Source: Rhabditoides inermis (taxonomy: Eukaryota; Nematoda; Chromadorea; Rhabditida; Rhabditidae). Taken from it: a stretch of 64,000 nt of DNA. Positions within the stretch are counted from its first letter, which is position 1; each line of letters starts with the position of its first letter. Location: assembly GCA_963966185.1 (NCBI GenBank), contig CAWZYM010000401.1, forward strand, positions 124,001 to 188,000, written 5' to 3'. The notes beneath the pieces were generated by a model. That model made no database searches, was not told where the DNA came from, and was given only the letters and a program-made list of their open reading frames with translations. Both the position numbers and the translations under genes were made by a program. This document shows positions 45,779 to 57,196 of this stretch, in pieces.

Positions 45779-47649
45779 CCTTACTAAATTCCTACTGATC
45801 GCAGCCACCAAAGTACATCTGTCTCTCTCCAAACAGCGTGCTCTCTCGCGTGCTCTCGCGCTCGCCCGCCAGCAGAGGGCTAGCTATCAGCTAGCGTGAC
45901 TGGAAACGACACCCACCCACACGCTGGCCTTTCGCCTAGTGCGAGTGCGAGATCGCTCATAACTTCTTTCGGAGAAAAGATACAAAGATGCCGTCAATTA
46001 GTGATCTGCCCTATGGAACCGTGCGAATCTAACTAACATAAATTGGAAGACTTCACATTGTTGCTAACATGTCCTTTGGATATCGCTACTTGAAAATTCT
46101 GGCGCGAGCCTTATTTTAACCCAAGAGAGAGGGCGCTGCGCGCCCTCTCTAATTTCACTCCAATCGCACTCATTACGAATTGCCTCCCAGATCGTGTGTT
46201 GCTAACACGTGTCGGCGATCTCCGGTGGCGTTAAACAAACTTTAAACTGCCCCCACCTTCCAATTCTCTCTCTCTCTCTCTCTCTCTCTCCCTCTCTCCC
46301 TCTGCTATCTCAGGGGTGATGGATGCGTCCATGTCTCCAGTCGCTCTAATCGACAGGTAATTAGGAAATGAGCAAAAAGTGCGGCTCTCGCTGAGTGCTG
46401 GAGGGCGCAAAAAAACGTGGCAGCAGTTGATTGCTGCGAGATAATTTCGATCTTCGTAGAACGAGACTACTGTAACTACATCTACATGCGTAACAACGTA
46501 ATCGCACCAATGTGGCATGCACATCGTATAACTAGCATAAATAGTTAATCATTAGTATATCATTGTAATTGGATGAAGGACATGTATCAAAAAAGTAGAC
46601 CAAAATCACAACAAGTGATCGAAACAATCACATCGTCTAGAGTTTTATGACAGAATATCCGAGTGAGCGACGCGCGGCGAGGTTAATAGCCTGACTCGAC
46701 CCATTGTCTTCTCATCGCAACTGTCACCCACCATCCCTCTTCCACAAACACTTTGTTATAGACACACTCTGCCACATATGTTTTATTGCCACACACACAC
46801 ACTCACTTCCCAATTGTCGTGCGCAGTGAGTGCTAGTGTGATAGTGAGTATAAGGGAGGAGGGGGGGGGGCACCTGACTTCTTTGCCCGCGGGCTATTAA
46901 TTGCCGATTGCCCTGAGGCACATCTCTCCGCAGTGGATGTGATCCATCACCTTGAAACAACAGACAAGCGATGAGGAGGCGATGGCTAAACGGATATAAT
47001 TGAAGCGCTCTCTGATCGCAAACGACCATGATACGCACCCATCTAATCCACTACCGTATACTCCTCCGGAGCATCGATAAAACCGATTTACGACAGTCAC
47101 CTAATCTGCGCACCTCTAATTCGGGGGTGTGCGCATGGTTGATTGTGGCATAAACGGGAGGGGGCGAGAGGGGAGTTGCATCACCTATCGCAGTCCGCTG
47201 CATATCTGCATGACCGCTATCGGAGAGACAGTTCGCGGGGTGTGAGATAAGACCGCGATGCTACTATGGCGGCGTCAAACACACGCGCCACAACAAGTTC
47301 CGCACGCGCGCACCACCGATTGATAGGCCACCCATTATACTTTCACGCTGACGCTGACGCGACGCTGACGCTTCCGTGCGAAAGATGCAGCTATTGATTT
47401 CGTTGACGCAGCGTGATCAAGATCGATAAGTGCATCTTTTGCACGTGTGGGTCAGCGTCGCGTCAGCGTCAGCGCGAAAGTATAATGGGGCCTGATCCGT
47501 TATTGTTTCGCGTAACCGATTCCACTGCTCATTTGCTAGCTAGCTATTCATAATGTTATTGCATACCTATGGCGTGTTTGCAAAATATGAATTGAGTGAA
47601 GATTATAGAGCCGCTATTTGTTCATTAGGAATTTCTAAATGTTTGCAGC
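45779..47649. other. Intergenic region upstream of the FABP gene
   Basis: No gene supported. It holds a short hairpin at about 46125-46161 (AGAGAGGGCGC / GCGCCCTCTCT), a CT run at 46263-46300, and the MITE listed separately. Confidence 0.55.
47335..47488. mobile_element. MITE with GACGCT-rich inverted ends
   Basis: The left end CCATTATACTTTCACGCTGA is mirrored by the right end (GCGCGAAAGTATAATGG). Each arm continues in GACGCTGACGCGACGCTGAC-type repeats. It totals about 150 bp with a unique centre. Confidence 0.8.
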
Positions 47650-48776
47650 ATGTCGATCCCGGGTGAGTTTCTCAACGTAGAGTTCCAGGAAAGTGAGCAG
47701 ACGAACCTCAAGGAGTTCCTCTCCATCCGGGGTATGCCTTTTTGGTATTTTAACTTTTTTTAATTATATAAATAAGTTATTTAATGTTTCCCATTCCAGG
47801 GGTTCCCTGGCTGATTCGCCTGATGGTAGCTGGCAAGCTGAAGAACAGCCGGTTCTTCTGCAAGAAGGAGGTTCGTTGTTTCGATGTATTACAAACAATG
47901 AGACGTTTCAATAAACTATGTTTTTCGAAACCTATTATTACAACGCGAATTACGAAACCCACAACGCGAAATGTATTGAACCGGAAACTTTGCGCAGCGT
48001 AAGTATTTAGGCGCGTATGCATTGCGTCAGATGCGCACAGCTTGGCTGCGCATAGCTTGAAACAAAACTTTGAAATTTGAAAGTTTAGTCTCCATAAATC
48101 TTCATAGCCCACGACCTACAAGCGAAATTGTGATAAGTGAACATACATTACCTTTTATTATACGAAACTGTTTAGACCGCTATATTCCGACGAAAAACTA
48201 TTCAGGACTGGAGCCGAAACTGTGTTGATTACAATCGCACTCTTATCACGCTCGCTCGCCACTTTTTCTCTAAGCCGACATGCGCATATTTTCAGGGAGA
48301 CGACTACCTGATCCAGTTGTGGGATCCGTCGAAGAACCTCGAGTACAGGTTCCAGCTCGACAAAGAGTTCACCGCTGTCGGATACGATGGAAAGGAGCAC
48401 AAGGCAAGTGGCGACGGTTCGAAAAACAACAAGGAACAAATTATGTCATCAAAATCTCGTTAAACTTTCTCACACCATTCCATCGTTTCAGATCACGTTC
48501 TCTGTGGATGGAGACAAGTTGATCGAGAAGCACCTGAACCTGGCGCGGCCCGAGACCGGCGAGGACAAGTTTGTCTACTGGATCAAGAACGGAAAGCTAT
48601 ACTCGGTGCGGTGGCTTTTTGTTGCTCTACGTGATGAGACTACGTCGCGATCTGTGCAATTCACATAGTCGAATTATGTTGTATGTGTTGACTTGTGCTA
48701 TTTTTAGGACTGCAAGACGAGCGACAAGGACAAGACGAAGACGGTTGTGTGGCATCGCGTATTCACTCCCGTCTAA
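47650..48776 (+). CDS. Fatty-acid-binding protein (FABP/LBP) family
   Basis: Five exons: 47650-47731, 47800-47870, 48296-48403, 48492-48605, 48708-48776, giving 147 residues with all phases consistent. The fold order matches intracellular lipid-binding proteins: an amphipathic helical pair (EQTNLKEFLSIRGVPWLIRL), then strands NLEYRFQLDKEFTAVGYDGK, HKITFSVDGDKLIEKHL, WIKNGKLYS and KTVVWHRVFTP. Like FABPs it is 130-150 aa and has no signal peptide, so it is predicted cytosolic and to carry fatty acids. The Arg near the C-terminus (HRVF) fits the usual RxYxR-type ligand contact only partly. The ATG directly follows TTTGCAG, a likely trans-splice site. Intron 3 is GC-AG (AAG/gcaagt). Poly(A) signal at 48826. 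Confidence 0.82.
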
Positions 48777-50136
48777 CTCCCTGTCTCTCTCCACTCTCAT
48801 TTACCCCTATCGCGAGGGTTGTATAAATAAAGAGCCTCCGCTCTCTTACCCTTGGTGTCATCGAATTGTCAAACGGTCTCGGCGCGCGCGAGTTTGTTCT
48901 TCGTTTGTTTTCCCGGTTCTCTTTTCGATCGCTTCCTAGTGTGGGACGGCTGGCTTGACGATCGCTCACAACAACCCTTGAATGCGTGCCCCCTCTCGCA
49001 TTGGATACCGGCGGCGGGGCCGCTTAATTCCCTCCCATCCAGACGACTGTTTGTTCATGTTGTCATTGAGCCAGCCGGCTGTGAAAGAGTGAAAGATGAG
49101 ACGTCCTCATTCCATCGACGCCCTCCTCAGATCTCATCAAATCTTACCGCATTCTCTCTCTTTCTCTCGCTTTCTCTCTCTCTCTTCTCTATCCCACTAC
49201 TCATAGATCGCGCAAAAACACTGATTTCTCTCGACACAAAAACGTGTGTATGCGCGCGGTTTGTGAGCGAGCCAGTGTGGACCGAAGAGCTCAGGCTGGG
49301 GGGGGGGAGCTCCACTCTCCCGCCGCCGGAGGCTTCTTGCCGCCCCCCATTCGCATCACTGATCGCTCGATGATAGCATTCTATCTCTGTTTAATGTTTA
49401 ATCAACGATTGTGTGTTTCTGTGTCGTGTGTGTTCAAGCTCTCGCTGTCAAGTAGCCGACAAGCGCAGCGACAAAGCTCACGCGCCGCCGCCTCTCTCAT
49501 TTTCGGACGACCGCCGTCTCGCGCGCAAAAAGCGCTTGGCAAAAACTGTCTGAAGTAGCGGACAAACTGCTAAAAATGTCAAAGTTTCGCGTTTGGAATG
49601 TCCGACTTTCGCCAAAGATGCGGGAGTTTCGGAAACTCAGGCCTGACTTTCGCGGCTAAACTTCTACATTTGTTTTGCGAAACTCCGACATTCCAAACGC
49701 GATACTTCGACATTTTAGCAGTTTCTCCGCACCTTGATGACATGCGCGCCAGGCTATTTTTTTTTGAGAGGCGTCGGGCTTTTTCGAAAACCATTCTTTT
49801 CGACTCTGTTCATCAGCGTTGCGTAACACCGTGGCGTGTTGTTCACCCATATACTCTCTCTGAAAACTGCCTGTGTGTATGTGGTGTGGTGAGTGTGTGA
49901 AGTGGCGAGAGAGCGTGTCGAAACGAGAGAGTGCGGGGTGATTTCGCGAATGAGAGGGGGGATTTTTGGGGGGGGGGGAGAGCCCTTGAACTGTGGAGTG
50001 GACGTGTGGCGCCCACCCTCAGGCGCGGCCGCGCTTGCGTATTCCCCTCGCGCTCCCCCACTCTTGTACTGTAGCCGTGTCGCGCCAACTCTTTTCCCTC
50101 GTGTTCACATCTTCACATCCCTGTCCCCTTTCAGGC
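48777..50136. other. Intergenic region between two plus-strand genes
   Basis: 3' UTR and AATAAA (48826) of the FABP gene, then about 1.3 kb without a supported gene. An imperfect inverted repeat lies at about 49575-49720 (CAAAGTTTCGCGTTTGGAAT against ATTCCAAACGCGATACTTCG). A G-run is at 49970-49979. Confidence 0.55.
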
Positions 50137-50920
50137 ATGTCGCGGTGGGACATACTGCCGATCAGCGAGCAGGAGGAGCGCCATCTCGCCTCCACCACCA
50201 CGACGTGAGTGTCGCATAAATATATAATATGCTTATTCAGAATCAGCAATCAAATCATCACAACACACAGTTATACATATCACGATATCATCAGTGTTTG
50301 ATCATAATGTTCTCCAGCACACTCGGCCCCGAGGATCACGTGGCGTTGTTGAGACGGAATCTCGGCGAGCTGGTGCGGCAAGAAGTCACAGGTGTGCCCT
50401 AGTCACGATGTGCCGTTTTGTGAAAACTTGCGCGTGGACAACTTATTCTTCGACAAACACTGTGCCTATGGAACTTAAACCCTCAATCACTTTATCATAT
50501 GTTGCGAGTTCGAATAAATGACTAGATTGATTTGATTTGATTTGAGGCAACGATCAGTCGATCTGCTACTATTCGTCGCACGTCAGTGAGAGCCCGCTGG
50601 CGTTTCTCTGCGACATCGGCTGCTGCTCGCACGGGTGCTGTCTGCCCGGCGAGAACGGACAGTGAGTGTTTGTTTACTTGTTTACTTCCCAATGTTTACA
50701 TGTTTACCTAAATGAGTTTGTTTACATGTTTACCTGCTCTTACCTTAGTGCCCGTCTGGCGTTCGGCTGGGCGATTGCTCTGCTCTGCATCATCATTCTG
50801 TTCGTCGTGTTTTCGCTGGTCGCCCTTTTCTCAGCGTACTTGCTGAACCGACAGAAGGAGAGGTTACATAAGGAGGCCATATCCGAGCACACCGACAACT
50901 CGTCAGTCAGTCAGGTGCGC

Positions 50921-50965
<45 letters not shown>

Positions 50966-51055
50966 CTTTTCCAGATCAGCGCACCTTCGTCCAACTACTA
51001 TGCCAATGACCACTACTACCCCTACAATCCAGCCGGCAAGATTTCACACTATTGA
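50137..51055 (+). CDS. Single-pass membrane protein with Cys-rich domain
   Basis: Five exons: 50137-50204, 50318-50391, 50547-50661, 50749-50914, 50975-51055, giving 167 residues with phases consistent. There is no N-terminal signal peptide. A compact Cys block (ICYYSSHV ... FLCDIGCCSHGCCLPG) precedes one transmembrane helix (AIALLCIIILFVVFSLVALF). A basic/acidic stretch and a Tyr-rich tail (NYYANDHYYPYNPAGK) follow. The paired CC-x-CC before a single TM resembles nematode CX-domain or Shisa/WBP1-type adaptors, but I cannot assign a family. Intron 2 (50392-50546) is an RTE 3'-end remnant. The ATG follows TTTCAGGC. Poly(A) signal at 51376. Confidence 0.75.
50392..50546 (+). mobile_element. RTE 3'-tail remnant forming an intron
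   Basis: The intron ends GAATAAATGACTAGATTGAT followed by TTGATTTGATTTGAG. The GATTT-repeat tail after AATAAATGA resembles the 3' tail of the full RTE element at 28259. The 3' splice site (TTTGAG/GC) lies within the tail repeat. Confidence 0.65.
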
Positions 51056-51478
51056 GTCTTTCAATCTTTCCCCGCACTCACACGCGCACTCTCTCTCTGC
51101 TCTGTTGTCATACTCTCGCCGATTTATTTTGCACTCTTTTCTTGTTTCGTGTTTTCTTTTCGATTCGTTTATGCTTTCACTTCACTCACAAACTCTTTCA
51201 TAATGATGTAATGACGCTTTTGTGAGCGCGCGTGAGATCCGTTCCTCTTTCTCTTCTCTCGGCTCTATTTGCACAATTCGTGGTGACCTCTCACTCCCCT
51301 TCCGCTGACCAATCATAGACACTTCACAGCACCTCTTCGTCATTATGTATTGTACCACCCTGTAATATACTGACTAATAAACGCTATTTACATGATAAAT
51401 AATGTGTTTACATGGTGTTTATGAGTTGTAACAGTGTATCCGCTGGGAAGGGATCATAGATAACACAATATCAGATCA
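51056..51478. other. Convergent 3' region
   Basis: 3' UTR of the plus-strand membrane-protein gene with AATAAA at 51376. The minus-strand gene stop is at 51479. Nothing else seen. Confidence 0.7.
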
Positions 51479-51878
51479 TCATGTGACAATGTCTGGATGT
51501 AGTGCGGTGCAGAGTGGGTGTGCTGGAATGTCGAAGGTGCGGAACTGCGAGGCGAGTGGCTCGCGGCGCTCCTGCAAACGGTGCCCGGTTTCAGGATTTT
51601 GAGATGAAAGATGAAATTCGATCCAAGTTATGGGTCAAAGAATAGAGAACTTTTCACGTTTTGTCTGTTGTTCTGAGTGAGGATCACGTTTTGGGAATGT
51701 GCCCAAAGAAAATGCTTCATGGGACCCTCAACCAGTAAGGAAGGGAACGGTACCTGATTGAGATATGCGACGAGTGTGAGTCTTTTGAGCAGGTCGGCTG
51801 TCGCTGGTCCGCACTTCTTCGCCACGTGATGCAGCCCGCACTTGAGTACTGACTGCAGCGCCACACACTTCTCCCCTG

Positions 51879-51925
<47 letters not shown>

Positions 51926-54144
51926 GTTTCCCTGTGTTTCGAGTTTGGACACTTTTCGCGTGATCGCACTTTGCGATTGCAAAGTGCACGCGCTCACTAC
52001 CTCTCTCCATCAAAGAGACAGCGTGGTCAGATGGCCGAGCGGTCTAAGGCGCTGGTTTAAGGCACCAGTCTCTTCGGAGGCGTGGGTTCGAATCCCACTC
52101 TGATCAGATCTTTTGCATTCATTGATGAAATGTTTACTAACATAATTGCACTATTTCAGTTGTAAATTTCCCTCACCTTCTTGTTTTGCGATTCTTTTAA
52201 GCGTTCCCGTGAGAATGCTGTTCAGCGAGAACTCCAGTGGCAAAAAGAAATCAGTGGCGTCGAGAAGAGCCGACTGAAAGAATTCAAATACCTAAAAACA
52301 ACAACCAACAACTGTTCCTGTCATATGTCCATGGTGATAAACTTATTATTATTGTTATAAAAGAAGGAGAATCATTATGTTTGTGTTGTATATCATTATG
52401 TTTGTGTTGTCATATTCAGATATAACGATTCCGGGTAAACGAATGATTGATTGACAGATAGTATAATATAAAATACAAAAGTACGCACTTCATCGACGAG
52501 TTGCTCTTGCTCAACCAACAACTGCTTCTATACATGGTACTGAATCTTATTATGATAAAGTACAAAAATACACACTTCATCGGTGAGATGCTCAACCAAC
52601 AACTGATTCTCTACACGGTACTGAATTTTTCTTATTTTAAAATACAAAAGTACGCCCTTCATCGGTGAGTTGCTCAACCAACAACTGCTTCTCTACACGG
52701 TACTGAACTTATTATTATTAATTACAAAAGTACGCCCTTCATCGGTGAGTTGCTCAACCAACAACTGCTTCTCTACACGGTACTGAACTTATTATTATTA
52801 ATTACAAAAGTACGCCCTTCATCGGTGAGTTGCTCAACCAACAACTTATTCTCTACACGGTACTGAATCTTATTATTATAAAATACAAAAGTTCACACTT
52901 CATCGGTGAGTTGCTCGATGTACTCGGTGGTGTTGAAGTGCATGTCGGCGATGCGCCGGCCGACCGCGTGCCGCGAGTTGTTGTACGCCGCCATTTTCTG
53001 CAAGGCACTGTCAAGTGTAAATGAAATAAGTCGTGCTCAATTGAAACATACGCTTGTCTGTTTTTCATTTTGTTACTGACTATGTGGTGAGCCTGTTCGA
53101 AACAGACTAACAGGACGTAAACACACAAAGGTAACGGGTATAACAACCATGGTCTCACAATCACCACACTACTGGAACGCTACTGGAAGCTTTCGCTAAA
53201 CGCTGGTTCCACCTCAGTCAGCTCAGCCACACGTGGTCAGTCTCTTCGAAAACCGTTTTCGAAGTAGTTCGAAGTAGTTGGAGGGCATTCGCAAGTAATT
53301 TGAAGTGGTTGGGGGCATTTCGGAGGTAGTTGAGAGTAATTGGAAGGCAAGTTGGAAGGCGTTTTGCTAGGCATTTCGGAGGTAGTTGGAAGGCATTTTG
53401 GCAGTAGTTTGCTGAGACTGACCGCTACTAGACGGAGAGTCTGCTCAACCATTAAATAGAACTCTACCTCAGCGCAGGGGGCGGTCCAGGCGGCGGCGGC
53501 GTGTCCGATGCACTGCAGGTGGGCGATCGCGGGCGAGCAAGCGGTCGCGACGAGCTCGGACGACAGCCCGTCCCTCCGCCGCCACTCGTCCACACCACTC
53601 CACACTTTCGACCTGCGAGAGTCCAAATCTATGTTTCTCCCTCCAAATCTAATCTATCTTCATCCCCTTCCCGAAATTATATATCACAATTTTGTTTCGT
53701 AGTTACTTCGTATTTACACCGACCTCGACTCTCCGAAGCCGCGTTGGCATTGCAGCTGCACTTCGATCTTGGAGCACAGCTGACGCACGCCGTCGATTAT
53801 GAATCTGTGAAGTTGCGGTTAGTCTCTTATGATTTGCCTTCGGAATCGGAAACCCCGAACTCCCACGATCGATTCGGAATGCCTAGCTATCTCTTCGAAA
53901 CACTTCGGCATCGCTCCCAAAGACACTGACCTGACGGCACATCTTTCATTTTAATTCACCTCTCTGGCAGTGTTGCAAACTTGGCGACAAACGGCTGCAT
54001 GCCTAGGTGGATGAGCCTCTGAAATATAGAGGTGGAGAGAGAGATGAGAGAGAGAGAGAGGGAGAGAGAGAGAGAGAGAGAGGGACAAGGGAGAGAGAGG
54101 GAGAAGGAAGAAGGGAGAGAGAGAGAGAGAGAGAGGGGGGGAGA

Positions 54145-54178
<34 letters not shown>

Positions 54179-54779
54179 TGTAGTCATCGGGTCGTCCCTT
54201 GGTCCGCGTCCACTGCGCGATCTTCTTTGCTTGTCGAAATGCGAGATGATCACATCGCGAATAGAACTCATCAAACAGCTCTTGCCTCAAATTTATTGCA
54301 ATCAGAGTACGTATAAAAGAACAATGTTTTGTAACCTAAAAAAAGTGTTGTTGTCGTATAGTTGTTTGTGTTTCGAATTGGCACGTGGGATCACGTCATT
54401 AACATACATATCTAGTCACATGTCATTCTGGTCAGTACTGACATTGAACTCTCGTTCGTCTAATAATATACTCACGCGTGCATCCTTTATCCCGCTTCTC
54501 TCACTCTCCACTCCCTCCAAACGAACCTAATTTCCAGCGTGTCGTTGCTGGTTTGCTCAATGTACTCTAGGTACGCTGCAATCAATATACGGGAAATTAT
54601 GCGAATCGCAGAGTGCCAGGAAACCAGGAAACGTTTTATTATATAGTATATATATATATATATATACCTGCACGTCCGTGCTCTCGCGCCAGTTTTATAA
54701 TGTCCGGCTGGAGAGCGTAGAACAAAAACGCCTTCTCGGCGAGTACAATAATGGGAAGGAGTAGCAATGGAACAAGCAT
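51479..54779 (-). CDS. Secreted Cys-containing helical protein, nematode type
   Basis: Ten exons: 54668-54779, 54527-54575, 54177-54285, 53960-54018, 53724-53804, 53468-53612, 52899-52997, 52177-52273, 51754-51875, 51479-51571, giving 321 residues with all nine phases consistent. The signal peptide is MLVPLLLLPIIVLA. The mature chain is helical with widely spaced cysteines (FYSRCDHLAF, VRQLCSKIEVQLQC, ATACSPAIAHLQCIGHA, GEKCVALQSVLKC, VAKKCGPATADLL). The C-x-L-x-C / CG-x-A pattern recalls nematode DUF19-type secreted proteins, but the match is weak and I do not assign one. The introns contain two GGTCAGTCTC elements, a tandem repeat of an exon/donor junction, and an antisense tRNA-Leu gene. 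Confidence 0.75.
51884..51921. repeat. (TA)n microsatellite
   Basis: A pure TA run within 10 nt of the 3' splice site of the exon at 51875. A similar TA run (54643-54666) abuts the donor of exon 1 of the same gene. Confidence 0.95.
52025..52106 (+). tRNA. tRNA-Leu (anticodon AAG)
   Basis: 82-nt gene. The acceptor stem GGTCAGA pairs with TCTGATC and the discriminator base is A. A box is TGGCCGAGCGG. The anticodon arm is CTGGT/TTAAGGC/ACCAG with anticodon AAG. The long variable arm is type II, as expected for Leu. The T arm is GTGGG/TTCGAAT/CCCAC. No intron. It lies antisense in an intron of the minus-strand secreted-protein gene. Confidence 0.96.
52480..52920 (-). repeat. Tandem repeat of exon-end/donor sequence, about 6 units
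   Basis: About six units of 60-85 bp. Each contains, on the minus strand, the sequence encoding the end of the adjacent exon (GAGCAACTCACCGATGAAG) plus intron sequence, with Leu/Gln-rich CAACAACTGCTTCTCTACAC blocks and (TTA) spacers on the plus strand. Extra units have lost the GT donor dinucleotide (GAAGGG or similar). Confidence 0.88.
53230..53430. mobile_element. GGTCAGTCTC inverted-repeat family, copy
   Basis: Starts ACGTGGTCAGTCTCTTCGAA and ends TGAGACTGACCGCTACTA. The interior is degenerate GTAGTTGGAAGGCATTT units, a variant of the usual interior. It lies about 40 nt from the donor of the exon ending at 53468. Confidence 0.85.
53811..53938. mobile_element. GGTCAGTCTC inverted-repeat family copy filling an intron
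   Basis: Starts GAAGTTGCGGTTAGTCTCTT and ends AGACACTGACCTGACGGC. It occupies about 128 of the 155 nt of the intron at 53805-53959, starting within a few nt of the 3' splice site. Confidence 0.8.
54030..54175. repeat. GA-rich microsatellite
   Basis: Impure GA run filling most of a small intron. It ends right at the donor (AAG/gtctct on the minus strand). Confidence 0.95.
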
Positions 54780-55167
54780 TGGGAAAAAACGAGAATGACT
54801 CGGGGCGATATGACAAGTGAGAGACGGGGGGCGAGCGGTCAGTGCTCTCTCTCTCTTTCTCATCCTCTCGCACTTTACAGCACGAACTCTATGCAATCTC
54901 TCGCTTTTTCTTCCTCGTCTCTCTCTCTCCCTCTCCCTCTCTCTCTCTCTCCGCTGCCGAGTGTCCCTGAGTACCGGTAATTTGAGTGAGTGAGTGAGTG
55001 GCCAGGAGGTGTCACCTGCAGAAAACGTGTTGATTGTTGACCACTGCGGAGGGCGTTCTGATCCCTTACCACACTGGATCATGGGAGGAGGGAGAGAGGG
55101 AGAGAAGCTAAGAGGGAGAAAGAGATGAAGAGAGAGAGAGAGAGAGAGAGGGGAAAGAGAAGGAGGG

Positions 55168-55215
<48 letters not shown>

Positions 55216-55220
55216 CTGGC
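54780..55220. other. Intergenic region, GA/CT repeats
   Basis: Between the start of the secreted-protein gene and the stop of the tetraspan gene, both minus strand. GA-rich runs fill 55085-55212. No gene seen. Confidence 0.6.
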
Positions 55221-57196
55221 TCACAAGTCGTCGACGCGATGCGCTCCACTGAACGCCTCTTTGTCCGCCAGATAGCGGTAGGTTTTCAGGACGATCGTGA
55301 GAAACCACACCTACAATAGTTTTTTTCTATGAGAGAGAGAAGAGAGGGAGAGAGAGAAAGAGAGGTGGAGAGAAAGAGAGAGAGAGAAAGGAGCCATCTT
55401 CTTCACTCCTCGCACCTCCAACGCGACGACGCCTAACGACGCGAAAATCTCCATAACAATAAAGAGTTCCTCCTCTGAAAAGAAGCGGGGGCTCGATAAC
55501 AGGCGGTGGGCTCGGTGTGGTGGTGAGAAAGCAGTGAGTGAATGGTGGTGAGAGTGGGGATAGAGTGAGAGGGAGAGAGAGAGAGTGGGAGGGTTGCTGC
55601 CAGCCCTAACATACCAGCAGTGTTGAGTCGCATAAAAGGATAGACTAGAATTGAGAGAATGGGACGGAGAATGCATTTTCGCGACCAACCTGCTGTCGTA
55701 TAGTTGTGGGTGGTCGGGTCATCGCCGAATATCGCCGTTTTATACCCCAGAATCAACAGCAGAAACAAGACGAACACGACGATGATGAGGACAACCTGAA
55801 CAAGCAATCGCGTGAAAAAAGGTTCACTGGACTGGAAATAATGTGCTATACGAATCCGCGAAAGAAACGAGCATCGAAACATCGTCCGCATCGTTGTATT
55901 CGAAAAATACTATGACATCAAGTCACAAAAAGGGACAGTGCTCAAGCAATGATAATATCTGTGCTCACCTGTGCGCATAGGTATATCGTGAGCAGATTGC
56001 GGCTCTGCGCTCTCACTCCACAAATCAGCAGCGCGCTCGCCACAATGCAAACCGCAGCCACGAACAGTTCGAAGCCGGCCTAAATGAGAGAAAAACGTCT
56101 TTAATTCGGTGGATATTAGGTTGTCGCTGTTGCCGTCTAATGAAAGGCCGGGGCCGCGATCTCATTACACGAGACATCTGCAAGGAACGCGAAATGCAGA
56201 GGAAAAAGCGGCGCGGAGTGAGTTATTGAACGGTCCACTTGGATTACGAGTTTGCTCACTTCTATCCGCGACTTGTCCGGATCGGCGAGCGCGCGGTAGA
56301 TGAGCAGGGCGACGACGGTGGAGAGGAGAAAGTGAAAGACGCCGATGAGAGTGGAGCCGTGCTGAAAACATCATCCTAGAGAGAGAGAACACCTCTCAAT
56401 TACCGCCACCCAGCAATTACAGCGAGCCGCGCGCGCTTTTCAGGCATGCTTGAATCCTCCGCTCCCTACCAAATCAGACCGAGACACACACACTCTTTTT
56501 GTGAGTGCCTCAGTAGGGTAATGGCAGCTCGTAAAATGCGACGGAGAGTGAGAGAGTGGGCGCATAAGATTTGTGAGTGATTGTGTGTGTGTGGTGGTAA
56601 TGAAAATAAGGACATCACCGCCGCGCCGCATAACAAAAAGACAGACAAAGTCAGTGTTATGTGATGTACTTGGATGTGAAATTTGAACTATACATTGTGA
56701 ATGTACGCTGCGAGAGAGAAAGTTGAGTGATGACAACAAAGAAAGGAATGAAACAAAACGAAGAAACGCAATATGTTTTGCAGGTTAGTACTATCAAAAA
56801 CTTGACAACACAACTTGCCCAGTAGGTTTAGTAAATAACAACGGATCGAAGCTGACATTGGAGTGGAGATTTTGGAGACAACTTCACTATGTAAATATTT
56901 ATGGCCACCGCATTGTGGCGGGGCGAGAATCAAATAGAGAGAACGAGGGCGTCAGCCAAGAATTGAAAAGTTTCGGCAAGTTGCAAGAGTTGGCGAGATT
57001 TGCAATTGGCAGGCTAAGAGAAATGGTAAATGAGAACGTATGCCGTGGAGTGTAGGTTTTGGAAACAAGTGGAGAAAGCATCAAAGCCGACCTTGGAGTG
57101 TAGGTGATGGAAGCAGCACGCGTATTGTTCGTGGTGCGGGTTGAACCGGTCGCTGCGGTGCGAGTCCTCGCTGATCGGCACCGGCACGCACGGCAT
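55221..57196 (-). CDS. Four-transmembrane protein (LAPTM/tetraspan-like)
   Basis: Six exons: 57092-57196, 56260-56361, 55969-56079, 55690-55795, 55416-55474, 55221-55310, giving 190 residues with phases consistent. The N-terminus is polar with a Cys/His motif (YACCFHHLHSK) just before TM1. Four hydrophobic spans follow: STLIGVFHFLLSTVVALLIY, FELFVAAVCIVASALLIC, VVLIIVVFVLFLLLILGY and LFIVMEIFASLGVVALE. A short loop (DDPTTHNYTTA) separates TM3 and TM4. CCFHHLH followed by G-x-x-x-IG recalls the CC/H-x-R-x-G-x-xx-G start of LAPTM4-type endolysosomal proteins common in nematodes. That is an inference. The ATG is 9 nt after a TTGTAG acceptor. Confidence 0.75.

Noticed and set aside
43319..45899. 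Two overlapping ORFs of more than 600 codons on the plus strand
   Set aside because: They translate an 8-bp CT satellite that lacks stops in these frames. The product is a Ser/Leu/Phe/Arg simple repeat and the unit composition explains the open frames.
46910..46960. Minus-strand exon-like segment (MDHIHCGEMCLRAIGN, stop)
   Set aside because: No partner exon with matching phase was found. The nearby acceptor is weak. Probably chance.
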